Origin: an uncultured Lachnospiraceae bacterium
Lineage (GTDB): Bacteria; Bacillota; Clostridia; Lachnospirales; Lachnospiraceae
Assembly (NCBI GenBank): GCA_947566645.1
Contig: CANOKL010000045.1
Location: 1 to 34,370 of the forward strand
Reading direction: 5' to 3'
Length of the DNA stretch: 34,370 nucleotides
Below are positions 23,464 through 31,215 of the stretch, in pieces (the first letter of the stretch is position 1; every line of letters begins with the position of its first letter). Below the pieces are notes generated by a model that had not been told where the DNA came from, ran no database searches, and saw only the letters and a program-made list of their open reading frames with translations. A program made the position numbers and the translations under genes.

Positions 23464-24468
23464 ATGAGTATGAAAAGAAATATCAGAATCTGCAGAAGCG
23501 TTCTGGCCTGCCTGTTCCTGATACTGACCTGTATGCCGGTTTTTACGGTTCAGGCAGAGGAACAGGTTTTCTGTGCGGCTTACGGTGACAGCATAGCAAA
23601 GGGATATGCGGGGCGGAAGAAGGAGGAACTTAAAAGCTATCCTGAGCTTCTGGCAGAAGAGGTGTCCGGGGAGACAGGGATTCCTTCGGAATGCGTGAAG
23701 CATGCCAGAAACGGGCTGGATTCGCGGCGGCTTAATTCTGAGATTCTCTGTACGGATGAAGCGGCAGAGGACATGGAGAGGGCAGATATTATTACTCTCA
23801 CAATTGGGGCAAATGACCTGATGATTGAGCTTAAGGAGGCGGCGCAGGAGGTTCTGGGAACAGAGCGCAGATTCGTGAGCGCTTATGATGCAATGGATAC
23901 GCTTATGGAAGGCGTGGAGGGAAATCCGCTGCTCATCATGCGGATCCTGGATGTGCTGAATAGCTGGGATTATCATACCTTCGAGGAACAGTGGGTGGCT
24001 GCCATGAGGATATTTGCACAGCACAGGAAGGATACTTCCCAGATGATCGTGACGAATATCTATAATCCTGTGGGGATGTTTGAGCTTCCGGGAACCATTA
24101 ACGAGATCTTAGAGGACATTATCCTGAATATGAATGAGATCATGTACCGGTACGCCCAGGAGTATGACTACCATGTAATTGATCTTTTTACGTCAGATAT
24201 CTGTGACCATCTCCAGGAAGACGGCCTGCATCCGGACCAGGAGGGGCAGGGGATAATCGCCGCGCTGGCAGAAAAGAAGATTGATACCGGGCGTTTCATG
24301 GGAAAGCCGGAAAAAGAGATTCAGAAAGAAACCGCGCCCCAGAGAACCGGACGGCGGAGGTTCAGTCTGTTTACCATCCTTGGACCGGGACCCTTTGCAG
24401 TGGGCGCAGCCGCCGCTATGCTTGTGGGTATAATCGTATGGTGGAAAGTCAGGAAAAAGAGGGCATAA
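23464..24468 (+). CDS. Secreted, membrane-anchored SGNH/GDSL hydrolase
   Basis: The 334-residue protein is an extracellular esterase or lipase of the SGNH fold. A signal peptide (about 1-31, ending VQA) is followed by block I AAYGDSIAKGY (Ser43), the block III Asn in TIGANDLM (Asn117) and block V DGLHPDQEG (Asp253, His256). A linker rich in Lys, Arg and Pro leads to one C-terminal membrane helix (about 308-326) and the basic tail KVRKKRA, so the enzyme would be held on the outer face of the membrane. ATG 23464 has AGGTGAT just upstream. The gene's last 20 bases overlap the convergent Nudix gene. Confidence 0.88.
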   Translation: MSMKRNIRICRSVLACLFLILTCMPVFTVQAEEQVFCAAYGDSIAKGYAGRKKEELKSYPELLAEEVSGETGIPSECVKHARNGLDSRRLNSEILCTDEAAEDMERADIITLTIGANDLMIELKEAAQEVLGTERRFVSAYDAMDTLMEGVEGNPLLIMRILDVLNSWDYHTFEEQWVAAMRIFAQHRKDTSQMIVTNIYNPVGMFELPGTINEILEDIILNMNEIMYRYAQEYDYHVIDLFTSDICDHLQEDGLHPDQEGQGIIAALAEKKIDTGRFMGKPEKEIQKETAPQRTGRRRFSLFTILGPGPFAVGAAAAMLVGIIVWWKVRKKRA

Positions 24469-24898
24469 GATTTTCCTCTCTTCTTTGAACCTCTGCAATT
24501 AACAGAGGCTGTATCTGCGGATATGTCAAAGCATCCGGCAATCCGTCAAACAGCCGGACTTTTTCCATCTCGCTGTGGAGCTCTTTTTCGAAGCGTTTAA
24601 TATCAGCAAAATAGAGCATGCCGTATGTCTCGTCTCCGGATTCGTTTACTCTGTTTTTTCCGGTAACGGAATATACGCATACTGGCTTCATGTCAAACAG
24701 TACAGCTCCCGTCTCTTCCCGTAATTCTCTTTCAGCCGTCCCAAGGATCGTCTCACCCTCTTCCCTGTGCCCGCCCGGCACTTCATAGGTATCTCTTTCC
24801 CGGTGTTTGCAAAATACCCATTTTCCATTTGATTTTGAAACAATCACTGCAAATTTTAACAGGCTGTCCTCCACCTGCTCATAAAATTTTACTTGCAT
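24449..24898 (-). CDS. Nudix hydrolase
   Basis: This 149-residue protein has a complete Nudix box, GGHREEGETILGTAERELRE followed by ETGA (about residues 42-65), so it should hydrolyse a nucleoside diphosphate linked to another group. The N-terminal KFAVIVSKSNGKWVFCKH strand pair and later EETYGMLYFADI-like segment fit a small MutT-type enzyme; the substrate cannot be told. AGGAGGG precedes the ATG by eight bases. It follows the DUF2971 gene by 23 bases on the minus strand, probably in one transcript. The 3' end overlaps the SGNH gene by 20 bases in convergent orientation. Confidence 0.88.
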   Translation of the reverse strand: MQVKFYEQVEDSLLKFAVIVSKSNGKWVFCKHRERDTYEVPGGHREEGETILGTAERELREETGAVLFDMKPVCVYSVTGKNRVNESGDETYGMLYFADIKRFEKELHSEMEKVRLFDGLPDALTYPQIQPLLIAEVQRREENLMPSFS

Positions 24899-24921
24899 AA
24901 GTACGTCCCTCCTCTCACCGG

Positions 24922-25779
24922 TCAGTATCTCAGCTTTATATTAGAGAGAGCCACATTTGCCGTATACCCCTTTGTGCGCAGCATATATTCCATCCCGTTT
25001 TTTGCCAGGTCAATATGGTTCTGCGGCGCTACCATAATCTCTTCAATGGGCAGGTTCCGGTCACTCAGCGGGATTTCAATATAGGGGAGCATAAAGCCGT
25101 CCTTGGGACGAAAATATACAGTGGTGTCCTTTCTCTTTTTAAAAATAAACCGGTATTCCTGTTCCTCTGCAAAGCCTTCGTGCTTAAAAAACATGGCATA
25201 CACCTCAGCCATTTTCTGAAACTTTCTGCATGCCTTTACATAAGTGCGTTCCTGACGGTTATTCCTTCCATTTTCTAAAATATCCTGCAGGGGCATTCTC
25301 AGAAGGTTCGGCAGATAATTACACAGATTCCGCCGGATCAGCTGGTGCTGTTTTTTCGTGTTGTATACCACAAGGCCGTGATAGGCAATCTCTGCTGCCT
25401 CTTCGATTCTTGCGATAATCTCATCACTCCTAAAGCCAATATTATAACCGGTTTTGCTTCCGAATTCTGACCACATGGTAATGCTGTCCCGGCATTTGGA
25501 AAAGGAGAGGACGAAGTATTCCCTGCCCTTCTCCTGATCTGAGTAAATGGAATCTGCAAGGAACATCTCCTTCAGTACGGGATCCTTAATCTGTTCCTGG
25601 CATACGTCATCTATGATTCCCTGGATATGGGAAAATTCGTTGGGGTCATTTAAAAAATCGCTTTTTGTTGCCCAGAAGCAGTTGTGGTTTATAATACCGT
25701 TGATTCCGTTGCTCTTTGTGTAATGGTACAGAATGCTGCCTTTTTCTGCATGGGCAAGCTTTACCTGTCTTCCTGACAC
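24922..25779 (-). CDS. DUF2971 family protein
   Basis: The 285-residue cytosolic protein has the DUF2971 pattern: ILYHYTKSNGINGIINHNCF near the N-terminus, then WATKSDFLNDPNEF, a central FVLSFSKCRDSITMWSEFGS motif and a C-terminal EQEYRFIFKKR segment with PYIEIPLS. The biochemical role of this family is not established to my knowledge. Members are patchy in bacterial genomes and often sit in accessory regions. The GTG start at 25779 has AGGAGG eight bases upstream. It is divergent from the HipA-like operon and a palindrome (GGCACATATAAGTGCC) lies between them. Confidence 0.8.
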   Translation of the reverse strand: MSGRQVKLAHAEKGSILYHYTKSNGINGIINHNCFWATKSDFLNDPNEFSHIQGIIDDVCQEQIKDPVLKEMFLADSIYSDQEKGREYFVLSFSKCRDSITMWSEFGSKTGYNIGFRSDEIIARIEEAAEIAYHGLVVYNTKKQHQLIRRNLCNYLPNLLRMPLQDILENGRNNRQERTYVKACRKFQKMAEVYAMFFKHEGFAEEQEYRFIFKKRKDTTVYFRPKDGFMLPYIEIPLSDRNLPIEEIMVAPQNHIDLAKNGMEYMLRTKGYTANVALSNIKLRY

Positions 25780-25831
25780 TGGTTCAGACCTCCTCTCTGT
25801 GTAGGCTCTGTATGCTTATACTTTGGTTATT

Positions 25832-25847
25832 GGCACATATAAGTGCC
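25832..25847. promoter_or_regulatory. Short palindrome GGCACATATAAGTGCC in the divergent region
   Basis: Five-base arms GGCAC/GTGCC around an AT centre lie 53 bases upstream of the DUF2971 start, between that gene and the HipA-like operon. It could be an operator for either side. Confidence 0.35.
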
Positions 25848-25917
25848 GTTCATTTGATGTAATCATTATATCAAATATGTACGGAAGGTGTAAAGTCTAT
25901 GTTACTATCCGAATTCT

Positions 25918-25948
25918 TTGGTGCATCACAGACTATTTGTGGTATACT
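25918..25948 (+). promoter_or_regulatory. Weak promoter of the HipA-like operon
   Basis: TATACT at 25943-25948 is a good -10 box. The best -35 (TTGGTG, 25918-25923) is 19 bases away, so strength is doubtful. Confidence 0.35.
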
Positions 25949-26038
25949 ATATTTAACTGGTAACGATTCGAAATACCTTGTGACATCTGCATCATAAAGA
26001 ACACTCATAAAATCAGAGGGGAGGCATTGGCAAAAGAT

Positions 26039-27268
26039 ATGGAAAATCAGAGGGAAGTGCCTGTAATCCGGTCAGGGCTCCATGTCCTAAAGCATAAGGA
26101 TATGGATGTCGCGATGGTTCAGCTTGATTTGACGACAGGAAAGATAGAGTATGTACTGGAGATTTATCTGCCGGATGAACTGCCGGTGGGAGTTGGCAGA
26201 GAGGGGAGCAATATCGCGTGGTGGTGGGCTTCCCGCGCAATACCAGATTCCAGGAGGGGAATACAGCAGGTATTACATTACCTGGATGAAGAGACCAGTC
26301 TTTCGCTGATGATGTCGGCTTACGGGCTGAGTCTGACGGATCATTACTGGATGCAGCCAATAGGGGAGGAGTTGTACTGGAAGGATTTGAATTTTTATGA
26401 AAATGATTTTTCAGATGACCTCGGGAATCTCCTGACAGATTCAGGAAGGATTGACAGAGATGCACATATCTCCAAATTCTCTCCTTCTTCGTCTGTCAAT
26501 GGTGAGATGAAGAAGAAATGGGTTATCATGAATGATGCCCGCTATCTGCTAAAGGTAAATACAGACCATTACGGACAGCAGTCTGTAAATGAGCTGATTG
26601 CATGTAGAATGCATGAAAGGCTTGGATGGGAAAATCATGTGGCGTATCAGCCTGGTACGATTGTAGTGGAAGGACAGGAATACCCCTGTTCCCTGAATCC
26701 ACTGTTTACTTCAGAAGATCATGAATTTGTATCAGCGTATCAGTTAATCCGGGATTATAAAGTGCCGAACACAGTTTCAAACTACGAGGCAGTGATCCGC
26801 CGGGCATGCTATTATGGTATGGGCGAGGAAGAGGTCCGCAGACAGCTGGAATATACGATTATGACGGATTTTATCTTAAGTAACACGGACCGGCATTTTA
26901 ATAATTTTGGTTTTCTGTATCATACAAAAAAGCACCGGCTTACGGTCATGGCACCGGTTTTTGATACAGGGAATGCGTTGTTTTATAATAAAGAAATAGT
27001 CCCGTCGGGCCTGAACTTACTGGAAATTACGGTGAGTTCATTCTGTAAGAGGGAAGTGGATATGCTTCGATATGTGAAGCATGCCGATGGGATCCGTACA
27101 GAGCTTCTGGAGGATTTCCCGGAAGAGGCAGAAGGGATGCTAAAGGAATATACAGACATGCCCGCAAAGCGGGCGGAGGTAATTTCCCGGACAATCCGGC
27201 AAAAGCTGGAATATCTGAGACGGTTTCAGCAGGGGAAAAAGATTTGGAAGAGAGAAAAGTATTGGTAA
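26039..27268 (+). CDS. HipA-like protein kinase
   Basis: This protein of about 409 residues has the HipA kinase signature. An ATP-binding Lys lies in ARYLLKVNTDHYGQQSVNEL (about 172), with a catalytic loop ILSNTDRHFNNFG (Asp about 284, Asn about 289) and the metal-binding Asp in APVFDTGNALFY (about 309). Before it lies a distinct N-terminal region with RAIPDSRRGIQ, YGLSLTDHYWMQP and LYWKDLNFYENDFSDDLGNL, which I recall from clostridial HipA-related proteins and which differs from the N-terminal lobe of E. coli HipA. No HipB-type helix-turn-helix gene precedes it. The start is ambiguous: TTG 26027 lies three bases after GGGGAGG, ATG 26039 is 14 bases after it. Target and toxicity are unknown. 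Confidence 0.8.
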   Translation: MENQREVPVIRSGLHVLKHKDMDVAMVQLDLTTGKIEYVLEIYLPDELPVGVGREGSNIAWWWASRAIPDSRRGIQQVLHYLDEETSLSLMMSAYGLSLTDHYWMQPIGEELYWKDLNFYENDFSDDLGNLLTDSGRIDRDAHISKFSPSSSVNGEMKKKWVIMNDARYLLKVNTDHYGQQSVNELIACRMHERLGWENHVAYQPGTIVVEGQEYPCSLNPLFTSEDHEFVSAYQLIRDYKVPNTVSNYEAVIRRACYYGMGEEEVRRQLEYTIMTDFILSNTDRHFNNFGFLYHTKKHRLTVMAPVFDTGNALFYNKEIVPSGLNLLEITVSSFCKREVDMLRYVKHADGIRTELLEDFPEEAEGMLKEYTDMPAKRAEVISRTIRQKLEYLRRFQQGKKIWKREKYW

Positions 27269-27281
27269 GGTGGCTTGTTTT

Positions 27282-27641
27282 ATGGATGTAGAAAAGATCA
27301 GGATACGGATAGAAGGAAACCGGCTTATCATTGGCACTTCCCCACAGCTGGTGGTGAATCTTGACAGTCAGGAGAATTATATTGTTGCGGATGGAAAGAG
27401 GCGGGCGTATTTCAGGGAAGTGGCGCTTAGCCGGGATCTGCTGGAAGGGAAGCGGAGGAATGTCCTGGAGACTGCGGTGAGATATTACTACGGGCAGGCG
27501 TGCAGAGTGCTGGACGGGATGATCGCTGCAGAGGCTTACCGGAATAAGGCGCTGGAATCTGCAGTGCCTGAGACGGTGATGCCGGATTTTGAGCGGGAAC
27601 AAGAGCAGGGGAGTGTGAGAGGATATGGGAAAGGTATTTAA
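27282..27641 (+). CDS. Unrecognised small protein between HipA-like kinase and AAA-nuclease
   Basis: I do not recognise this 119-residue protein. It begins MDVEKIRIRIEGNRLIIGTS, a beta-rich stretch, followed by an amphipathic helical region (about 55-100, SRDLLEGKRRNVLETAVRYY) and a charged tail. There is no signal peptide or membrane segment. ATG 27282 is preferred over GTG 27270 because AAGGTGG lies eight bases before the ATG. The gene starts 13 bases after the kinase stop and overlaps the ATPase gene by 17 bases, so it is translated as part of the same unit. Its place and size would suit an antitoxin or adaptor, but that is inference. Confidence 0.75.
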   Translation: MDVEKIRIRIEGNRLIIGTSPQLVVNLDSQENYIVADGKRRAYFREVALSRDLLEGKRRNVLETAVRYYYGQACRVLDGMIAAEAYRNKALESAVPETVMPDFEREQEQGSVRGYGKGI

Positions 27642-29208
27642 TACGGACGGATATTGCGACCCGGAGATCAATTATATGGTGAATCTTACGGAGCGCCTGG
27701 AAGAAATCAGGGCAATGGTGGATGCGGAAAAGTATTTTGTCATAAACCGTGCCAGGCAGTATGGAAAGACAACAATATTAACCGCTCTGGCAGACTACCT
27801 GGCAGAGGACTATGAGGTAATCAGCCTGGACTTTCAGACGATTGGCTCACAGGCATTTGAAAGTGAGGAGTCATTTGCAGCGGCTTTTTCGGAGGAACTG
27901 CTGGATCTGGTTCATGAATTTCCGGAAGAGATTGAAGAAAGGCTTACCGCCATTGCAGAAAAAACGGCGCGGACAGTTTCGCTTCAGACACTTTTTAAGG
28001 TTCTGAAGGCATGGTGCCAGAAGTCGGAGAAGAGGATTGTCCTTATGGTAGATGAGGTGGATACGGCAGCTGATAATCAGGTGTTTCTTGATTTCCTGGC
28101 GCAGCTTCGGGCATATTATCTCAGACGGAGAAAGATGCCGACGTTCCAGTCCGTGATTCTTGCAGGGGTCTATGATATTCGTAGTATCAGACGGAAACTT
28201 CGCCCGGATGAGGAGCACAGGGAAAACAGTCCATGGAATATTGCATCGGATTTTCTTGTGAAAATGAGTTTTTCAGTGGAAGATATTGAAGGAATGCTTG
28301 GGGAATATGAGAGGGATTACCATACAGGAATGGATATCCGCCTGATTTCAAGTATGATATATGAGTATACATCCGGCTATCCCTATCTCGTGTCGCGTCT
28401 CTGTAAGCTGATGGATGAACGGATTGCGGATGAAAAGGGATTTCCGGATAAGTCCGGTGCATGGACCAGGGAAGGATGCCTTGGGGCTGTAAAGATGCTT
28501 TTAGAGGAGAATAACCCCTTGTTTGATTCTATGCTGGGTAAACTGAACCAGTTTCCAGAGCTCGGGGATGTTATCAGGCATCATCTTTTCGAAGGCCAGC
28601 CGGTCGTCAATGCCGTGGATCATCCTGCGGTAAGAAATGCAAGAATGTTCGGATTTCTGAAGGAAGAAAATGGGAATCTTAAGATTGCAAACCGGATATT
28701 TGAGACACGTTTATACAATTATTTTCTTACCCAGCCAGGAGCACAAAAAGGGGCGGTGTACCAGCTTGCCACCCTGGAGAAAAACCAGTTTGTCCGAAAC
28801 GGACAGCTGGATGTGAGGCGGATTCTGGAAAAGTTTGTAGAGCATTTTGATGATATCTATGGGGAGCAGAATCAGAAATTCTATGAGGCGGACGGGCGGC
28901 GGTATTTCCTGCTCTATCTGAAGCCGATCATTAATGGAGTGGGAAATTATTATGTCGAGGCACAGACACGGAATCAGGAGCGTACAGATCTGATTATTGA
29001 CTATTGCGGCATCCAATATATCATTGAACTGAAAGTGTGGAGAGGCAATGCGTACAACGAACGGGGCGAAGAGCAGCTGATGGATTACCTTGATTATTAC
29101 CATCTGAAAAAGGGATACATGCTTAGCTTTAATTTTAATAAGAAGAAGGAAACCGGTGTGAAGGAAATTGTGCTGGGAGATAAAATACTGATAGAAGCAG
29201 TTGTGTAA
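27625..29208 (+). CDS. AAA-family ATPase with C-terminal PD-(D/E)XK nuclease domain
   Basis: The 527-residue protein joins an AAA-like ATPase to a nuclease-fold domain. The N-terminal part has the P-loop FVINRARQYGKTTIL (Gly47-Lys48-Thr49), in which the first glycine is replaced as is usual in this group. Walker B is IVLMVDEVD (143-147), and SGYPYLVSRLCKLMDE marks the winged C-terminal lid. The last 100 residues carry a PD-(D/E)XK site: Asp455 in ERTDLIID and Glu468-x-Lys470 in IIELKVWRG, as in the PDDEXK_9 group. A role in DNA processing or defence is possible; no function is established for this pair of domains here. Overlap with the preceding gene supports one operon. Confidence 0.85.
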   Translation: MGKVFNTDGYCDPEINYMVNLTERLEEIRAMVDAEKYFVINRARQYGKTTILTALADYLAEDYEVISLDFQTIGSQAFESEESFAAAFSEELLDLVHEFPEEIEERLTAIAEKTARTVSLQTLFKVLKAWCQKSEKRIVLMVDEVDTAADNQVFLDFLAQLRAYYLRRRKMPTFQSVILAGVYDIRSIRRKLRPDEEHRENSPWNIASDFLVKMSFSVEDIEGMLGEYERDYHTGMDIRLISSMIYEYTSGYPYLVSRLCKLMDERIADEKGFPDKSGAWTREGCLGAVKMLLEENNPLFDSMLGKLNQFPELGDVIRHHLFEGQPVVNAVDHPAVRNARMFGFLKEENGNLKIANRIFETRLYNYFLTQPGAQKGAVYQLATLEKNQFVRNGQLDVRRILEKFVEHFDDIYGEQNQKFYEADGRRYFLLYLKPIINGVGNYYVEAQTRNQERTDLIIDYCGIQYIIELKVWRGNAYNERGEEQLMDYLDYYHLKKGYMLSFNFNKKKETGVKEIVLGDKILIEAVV

Positions 29209-29223
29209 GGCAGGGAGAAGATC

Positions 29224-30363
29224 ATGAAAGTTTTGATAGGTACAACAAATCCGTCCAAGGTGAAGCGTTTCGAAGAACTTTTGGACGGCTGCGATATAGA
29301 ATTCTGTACTCTCAGTGACCTGGGAATTTGTACGGAACCGGAAGAGACAGGAAAAACGCCTGAGGAGAATGCGGTCATAAAGGCAAAGTATTACGGAAGC
29401 TTCTGTGATTTTGTTATCTGTAATGATTCCGGACTGTATTTTGAAGATTTGCCAATGGATGACTACAGGCAGCCCGGACTGAATATCAGGGAGCCTGAGG
29501 GCAGCAGACGGCTGAATGATGAGGAAATGATAGAGTATTATTCCAGGCTGGTACATTCTCTTGGGGGAAGGGTTACGGCTTATTATCTGGATGGGATTGC
29601 AGTGAATAACAGAGGAATTATTTCATCTTTTATGGAAAACAGTGAGAGCAGAAAAGAGAATGCTTTTTATATGGTTGATACGCCGTCAGAAAAGAGGCAT
29701 GCGGGCTGGCCGCTGGATTCGCTCTCTCTAAACAAGAAGGATCTGACATATTTTTCATGTGAAGGAGATAGAAAGTATGATATGTCAGAGGAGGATCTCG
29801 TGGAGAGGGAGTACCGGAAAAGGCTTATTCGGTTTTTAAAGTGGGCTTTAGGCATTTTGCCGGAAAAGAATGGTTTGGAAATCATTCCCGCCTACGGGTT
29901 CCCTCAGGAGATCGGTGCGTTGTTTTCGGAATATACGGATATGCTGATTGAAGGTGACAGTTCATTTCAGAAATACCTGGATGTCCAGTGTTATGATGAG
30001 GAGCTAAAGAACCTGGAAACCAAGTATGGCCTTCCATATGGCAGGCTGTATCTGGCACGTTATAATGGAGAGACGGCAGGCTGTATAGCGCTGAGAAGGA
30101 TTGATGATCACAATTGTGAAATGAAACGTCTCTATGTAAGGCAGCAGTTCCGGGGGAAGCAGATCGGAGACCGGCTGGTGCAGAAGATTATCACAGAAGC
30201 GAAACAGGCAGGCTATTCTTATATGCTGCTAGATACCCTCCCCTTTTTGAAGGGAGCGCTTCATCTGTACAAAAAGTATGGATTTTGCGAAACAGGCCGG
30301 TATAATGACAGCCCAATGGATTCTTCCATATATATGAAATTAGATTTGGCAGGTGAAGAATAA
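29224..30363 (+). CDS. HAM1/RdgB-like NTP pyrophosphatase fused to GNAT acetyltransferase
   Basis: The 379-residue protein is a two-domain fusion. Residues 1 to about 205 resemble the HAM1/RdgB non-canonical purine NTP pyrophosphatase: GTTNPSKVKRFEELL with Lys12, EETGKTPEENAVIKAKYY, FVICNDSGLYFEDLP with Asp68, and a C-terminal HAGWPLDSLSL segment. Residues about 225-379 are a GNAT N-acetyltransferase with YLARYNGETAGCIALRRID, the acetyl-CoA loop KRLYVRQQFRGKQIGDRLV and ALHLYKKYGFCETGRY. The frame is continuous across the junction. House-cleaning of damaged nucleotides is the likely first activity; the acceptor of the second is unknown. The gene starts 15 bases after the ATPase-nuclease and ends one base into the VOC gene. 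Confidence 0.85.
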   Translation: MKVLIGTTNPSKVKRFEELLDGCDIEFCTLSDLGICTEPEETGKTPEENAVIKAKYYGSFCDFVICNDSGLYFEDLPMDDYRQPGLNIREPEGSRRLNDEEMIEYYSRLVHSLGGRVTAYYLDGIAVNNRGIISSFMENSESRKENAFYMVDTPSEKRHAGWPLDSLSLNKKDLTYFSCEGDRKYDMSEEDLVEREYRKRLIRFLKWALGILPEKNGLEIIPAYGFPQEIGALFSEYTDMLIEGDSSFQKYLDVQCYDEELKNLETKYGLPYGRLYLARYNGETAGCIALRRIDDHNCEMKRLYVRQQFRGKQIGDRLVQKIITEAKQAGYSYMLLDTLPFLKGALHLYKKYGFCETGRYNDSPMDSSIYMKLDLAGEE

Positions 30364-30725
30364 TGAAGTTGAAAAATGTATTGATTGTTGTAAAGGATAT
30401 TGAAACATCAAGAAAGTTCTACCATGATCTGTTTGGCCTTGATCTGATACTGGACAATGGAGGCAATATGATCCTGACAGAGGGTCTTGTCCTTCAGGAT
30501 GAAAAGATATGGAAGGAGTTCCTTGAAAAGGAGATCATCCCGGAAAATCACTCCTGTGAGCTGTATTTTGAGGAGGAGGACCTGGAGGCATTCATTCAGA
30601 AACTTGAAAATCTGTACCCGCAGGTCAGGTATGTGAACAGGCTTATGACACACAGCTGGGGACAGAAGGTGGTCCGGTTTTATGATCCTGACGGGAACCT
30701 GATTGAGGTGGGGACGCCCATGTGA
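30363..30725 (+). CDS. VOC-family protein (glyoxalase/bleomycin-resistance fold)
   Basis: This 120-residue protein is one unit of the vicinal-oxygen-chelate fold. It begins LKNVLIVVKDIETSRKFYHD with GLDLILDNGGNMIL, and ends VVRFYDPDGNLIEVGTP, the family's C-terminal strand with its metal-ligand Glu. The N-terminal His ligand position reads as Val-Leu-Ile, so metal binding may be incomplete. Such proteins can be resistance binders or lyases; no substrate can be named. Its ATG shares a base with the preceding stop codon (TAATG), which implies translational coupling. Confidence 0.85.
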   Translation: MKLKNVLIVVKDIETSRKFYHDLFGLDLILDNGGNMILTEGLVLQDEKIWKEFLEKEIIPENHSCELYFEEEDLEAFIQKLENLYPQVRYVNRLMTHSWGQKVVRFYDPDGNLIEVGTPM

Positions 30726-30762
30726 CCGGGTCAGCAGATTGATGTATTTGCAGGAGGAGATT

Positions 30763-31212
30763 ATGCTGAAAATAGTTTTTGGGGATATAGAGAATTCCAT
30801 ATACCATCCGCCGACATATTTTGATAATCAGTATGAGGACGAGTGGATCACGGATCCTTTGTCTGTAGCAATGATTAAAGAGATTGATAAATCCGAAGTG
30901 ATCAGTGCACATCTGATTGAAAGCCCCGTTCTGGGGCCGATCTCTACAAAGGAGATATCCGGAGGAGTAAAGACACTGATGCTTATGGCATTTGACGAAT
31001 CGGGAAAAATTTTCAATGGGTCATTATGCGGGGATAACTGTGCAAAATGGATTGTGGAGATCGCAAAAAGGAAGGACTTGACCGTTAATCTTCACCATGT
31101 GCTGGATTTTAGCTCCGCCGGTGAATTCGATGCCCTGATGGTGAATACCGGAACAATGGTTCACGGATACATGGAATATCTGCATGAAGCACTCCGGATA
31201 AAGGAGCGGTAA
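30763..31212 (+). CDS. DUF4869-like protein
   Basis: The 149-residue protein begins MLKIVFGDIENSIYHPPTYF and continues YEDEWITDPLSVAMIKEIDKSE, a pattern I associate with the DUF4869 family of Firmicutes; its function is unknown. A conserved-looking LMLMAFDESGKIFNGSLCGDNCAKWI segment follows. There is no signal or membrane segment. ATG 30763 has AGGAGG five bases upstream, which rules out the longer frame open from 30703. It lies 37 bases after the VOC gene and 3 before the M20 peptidase, in the same run. Confidence 0.75.
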   Translation: MLKIVFGDIENSIYHPPTYFDNQYEDEWITDPLSVAMIKEIDKSEVISAHLIESPVLGPISTKEISGGVKTLMLMAFDESGKIFNGSLCGDNCAKWIVEIAKRKDLTVNLHHVLDFSSAGEFDALMVNTGTMVHGYMEYLHEALRIKER

Positions 31213-31215
31213 CAG

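Noticed and set aside
27745..27790. Broken P-loop in the AAA-nuclease protein
   Set aside because: The first glycine is missing, but NRARQYGKTT-type loops are normal for this ATPase group, so this is not decay.
28711..29556. 281-residue open frame antisense to the ATPase-nuclease and HAM1 genes
   Set aside because: It covers the junction of two well-supported genes, and has no recognisable motif or ribosome site.
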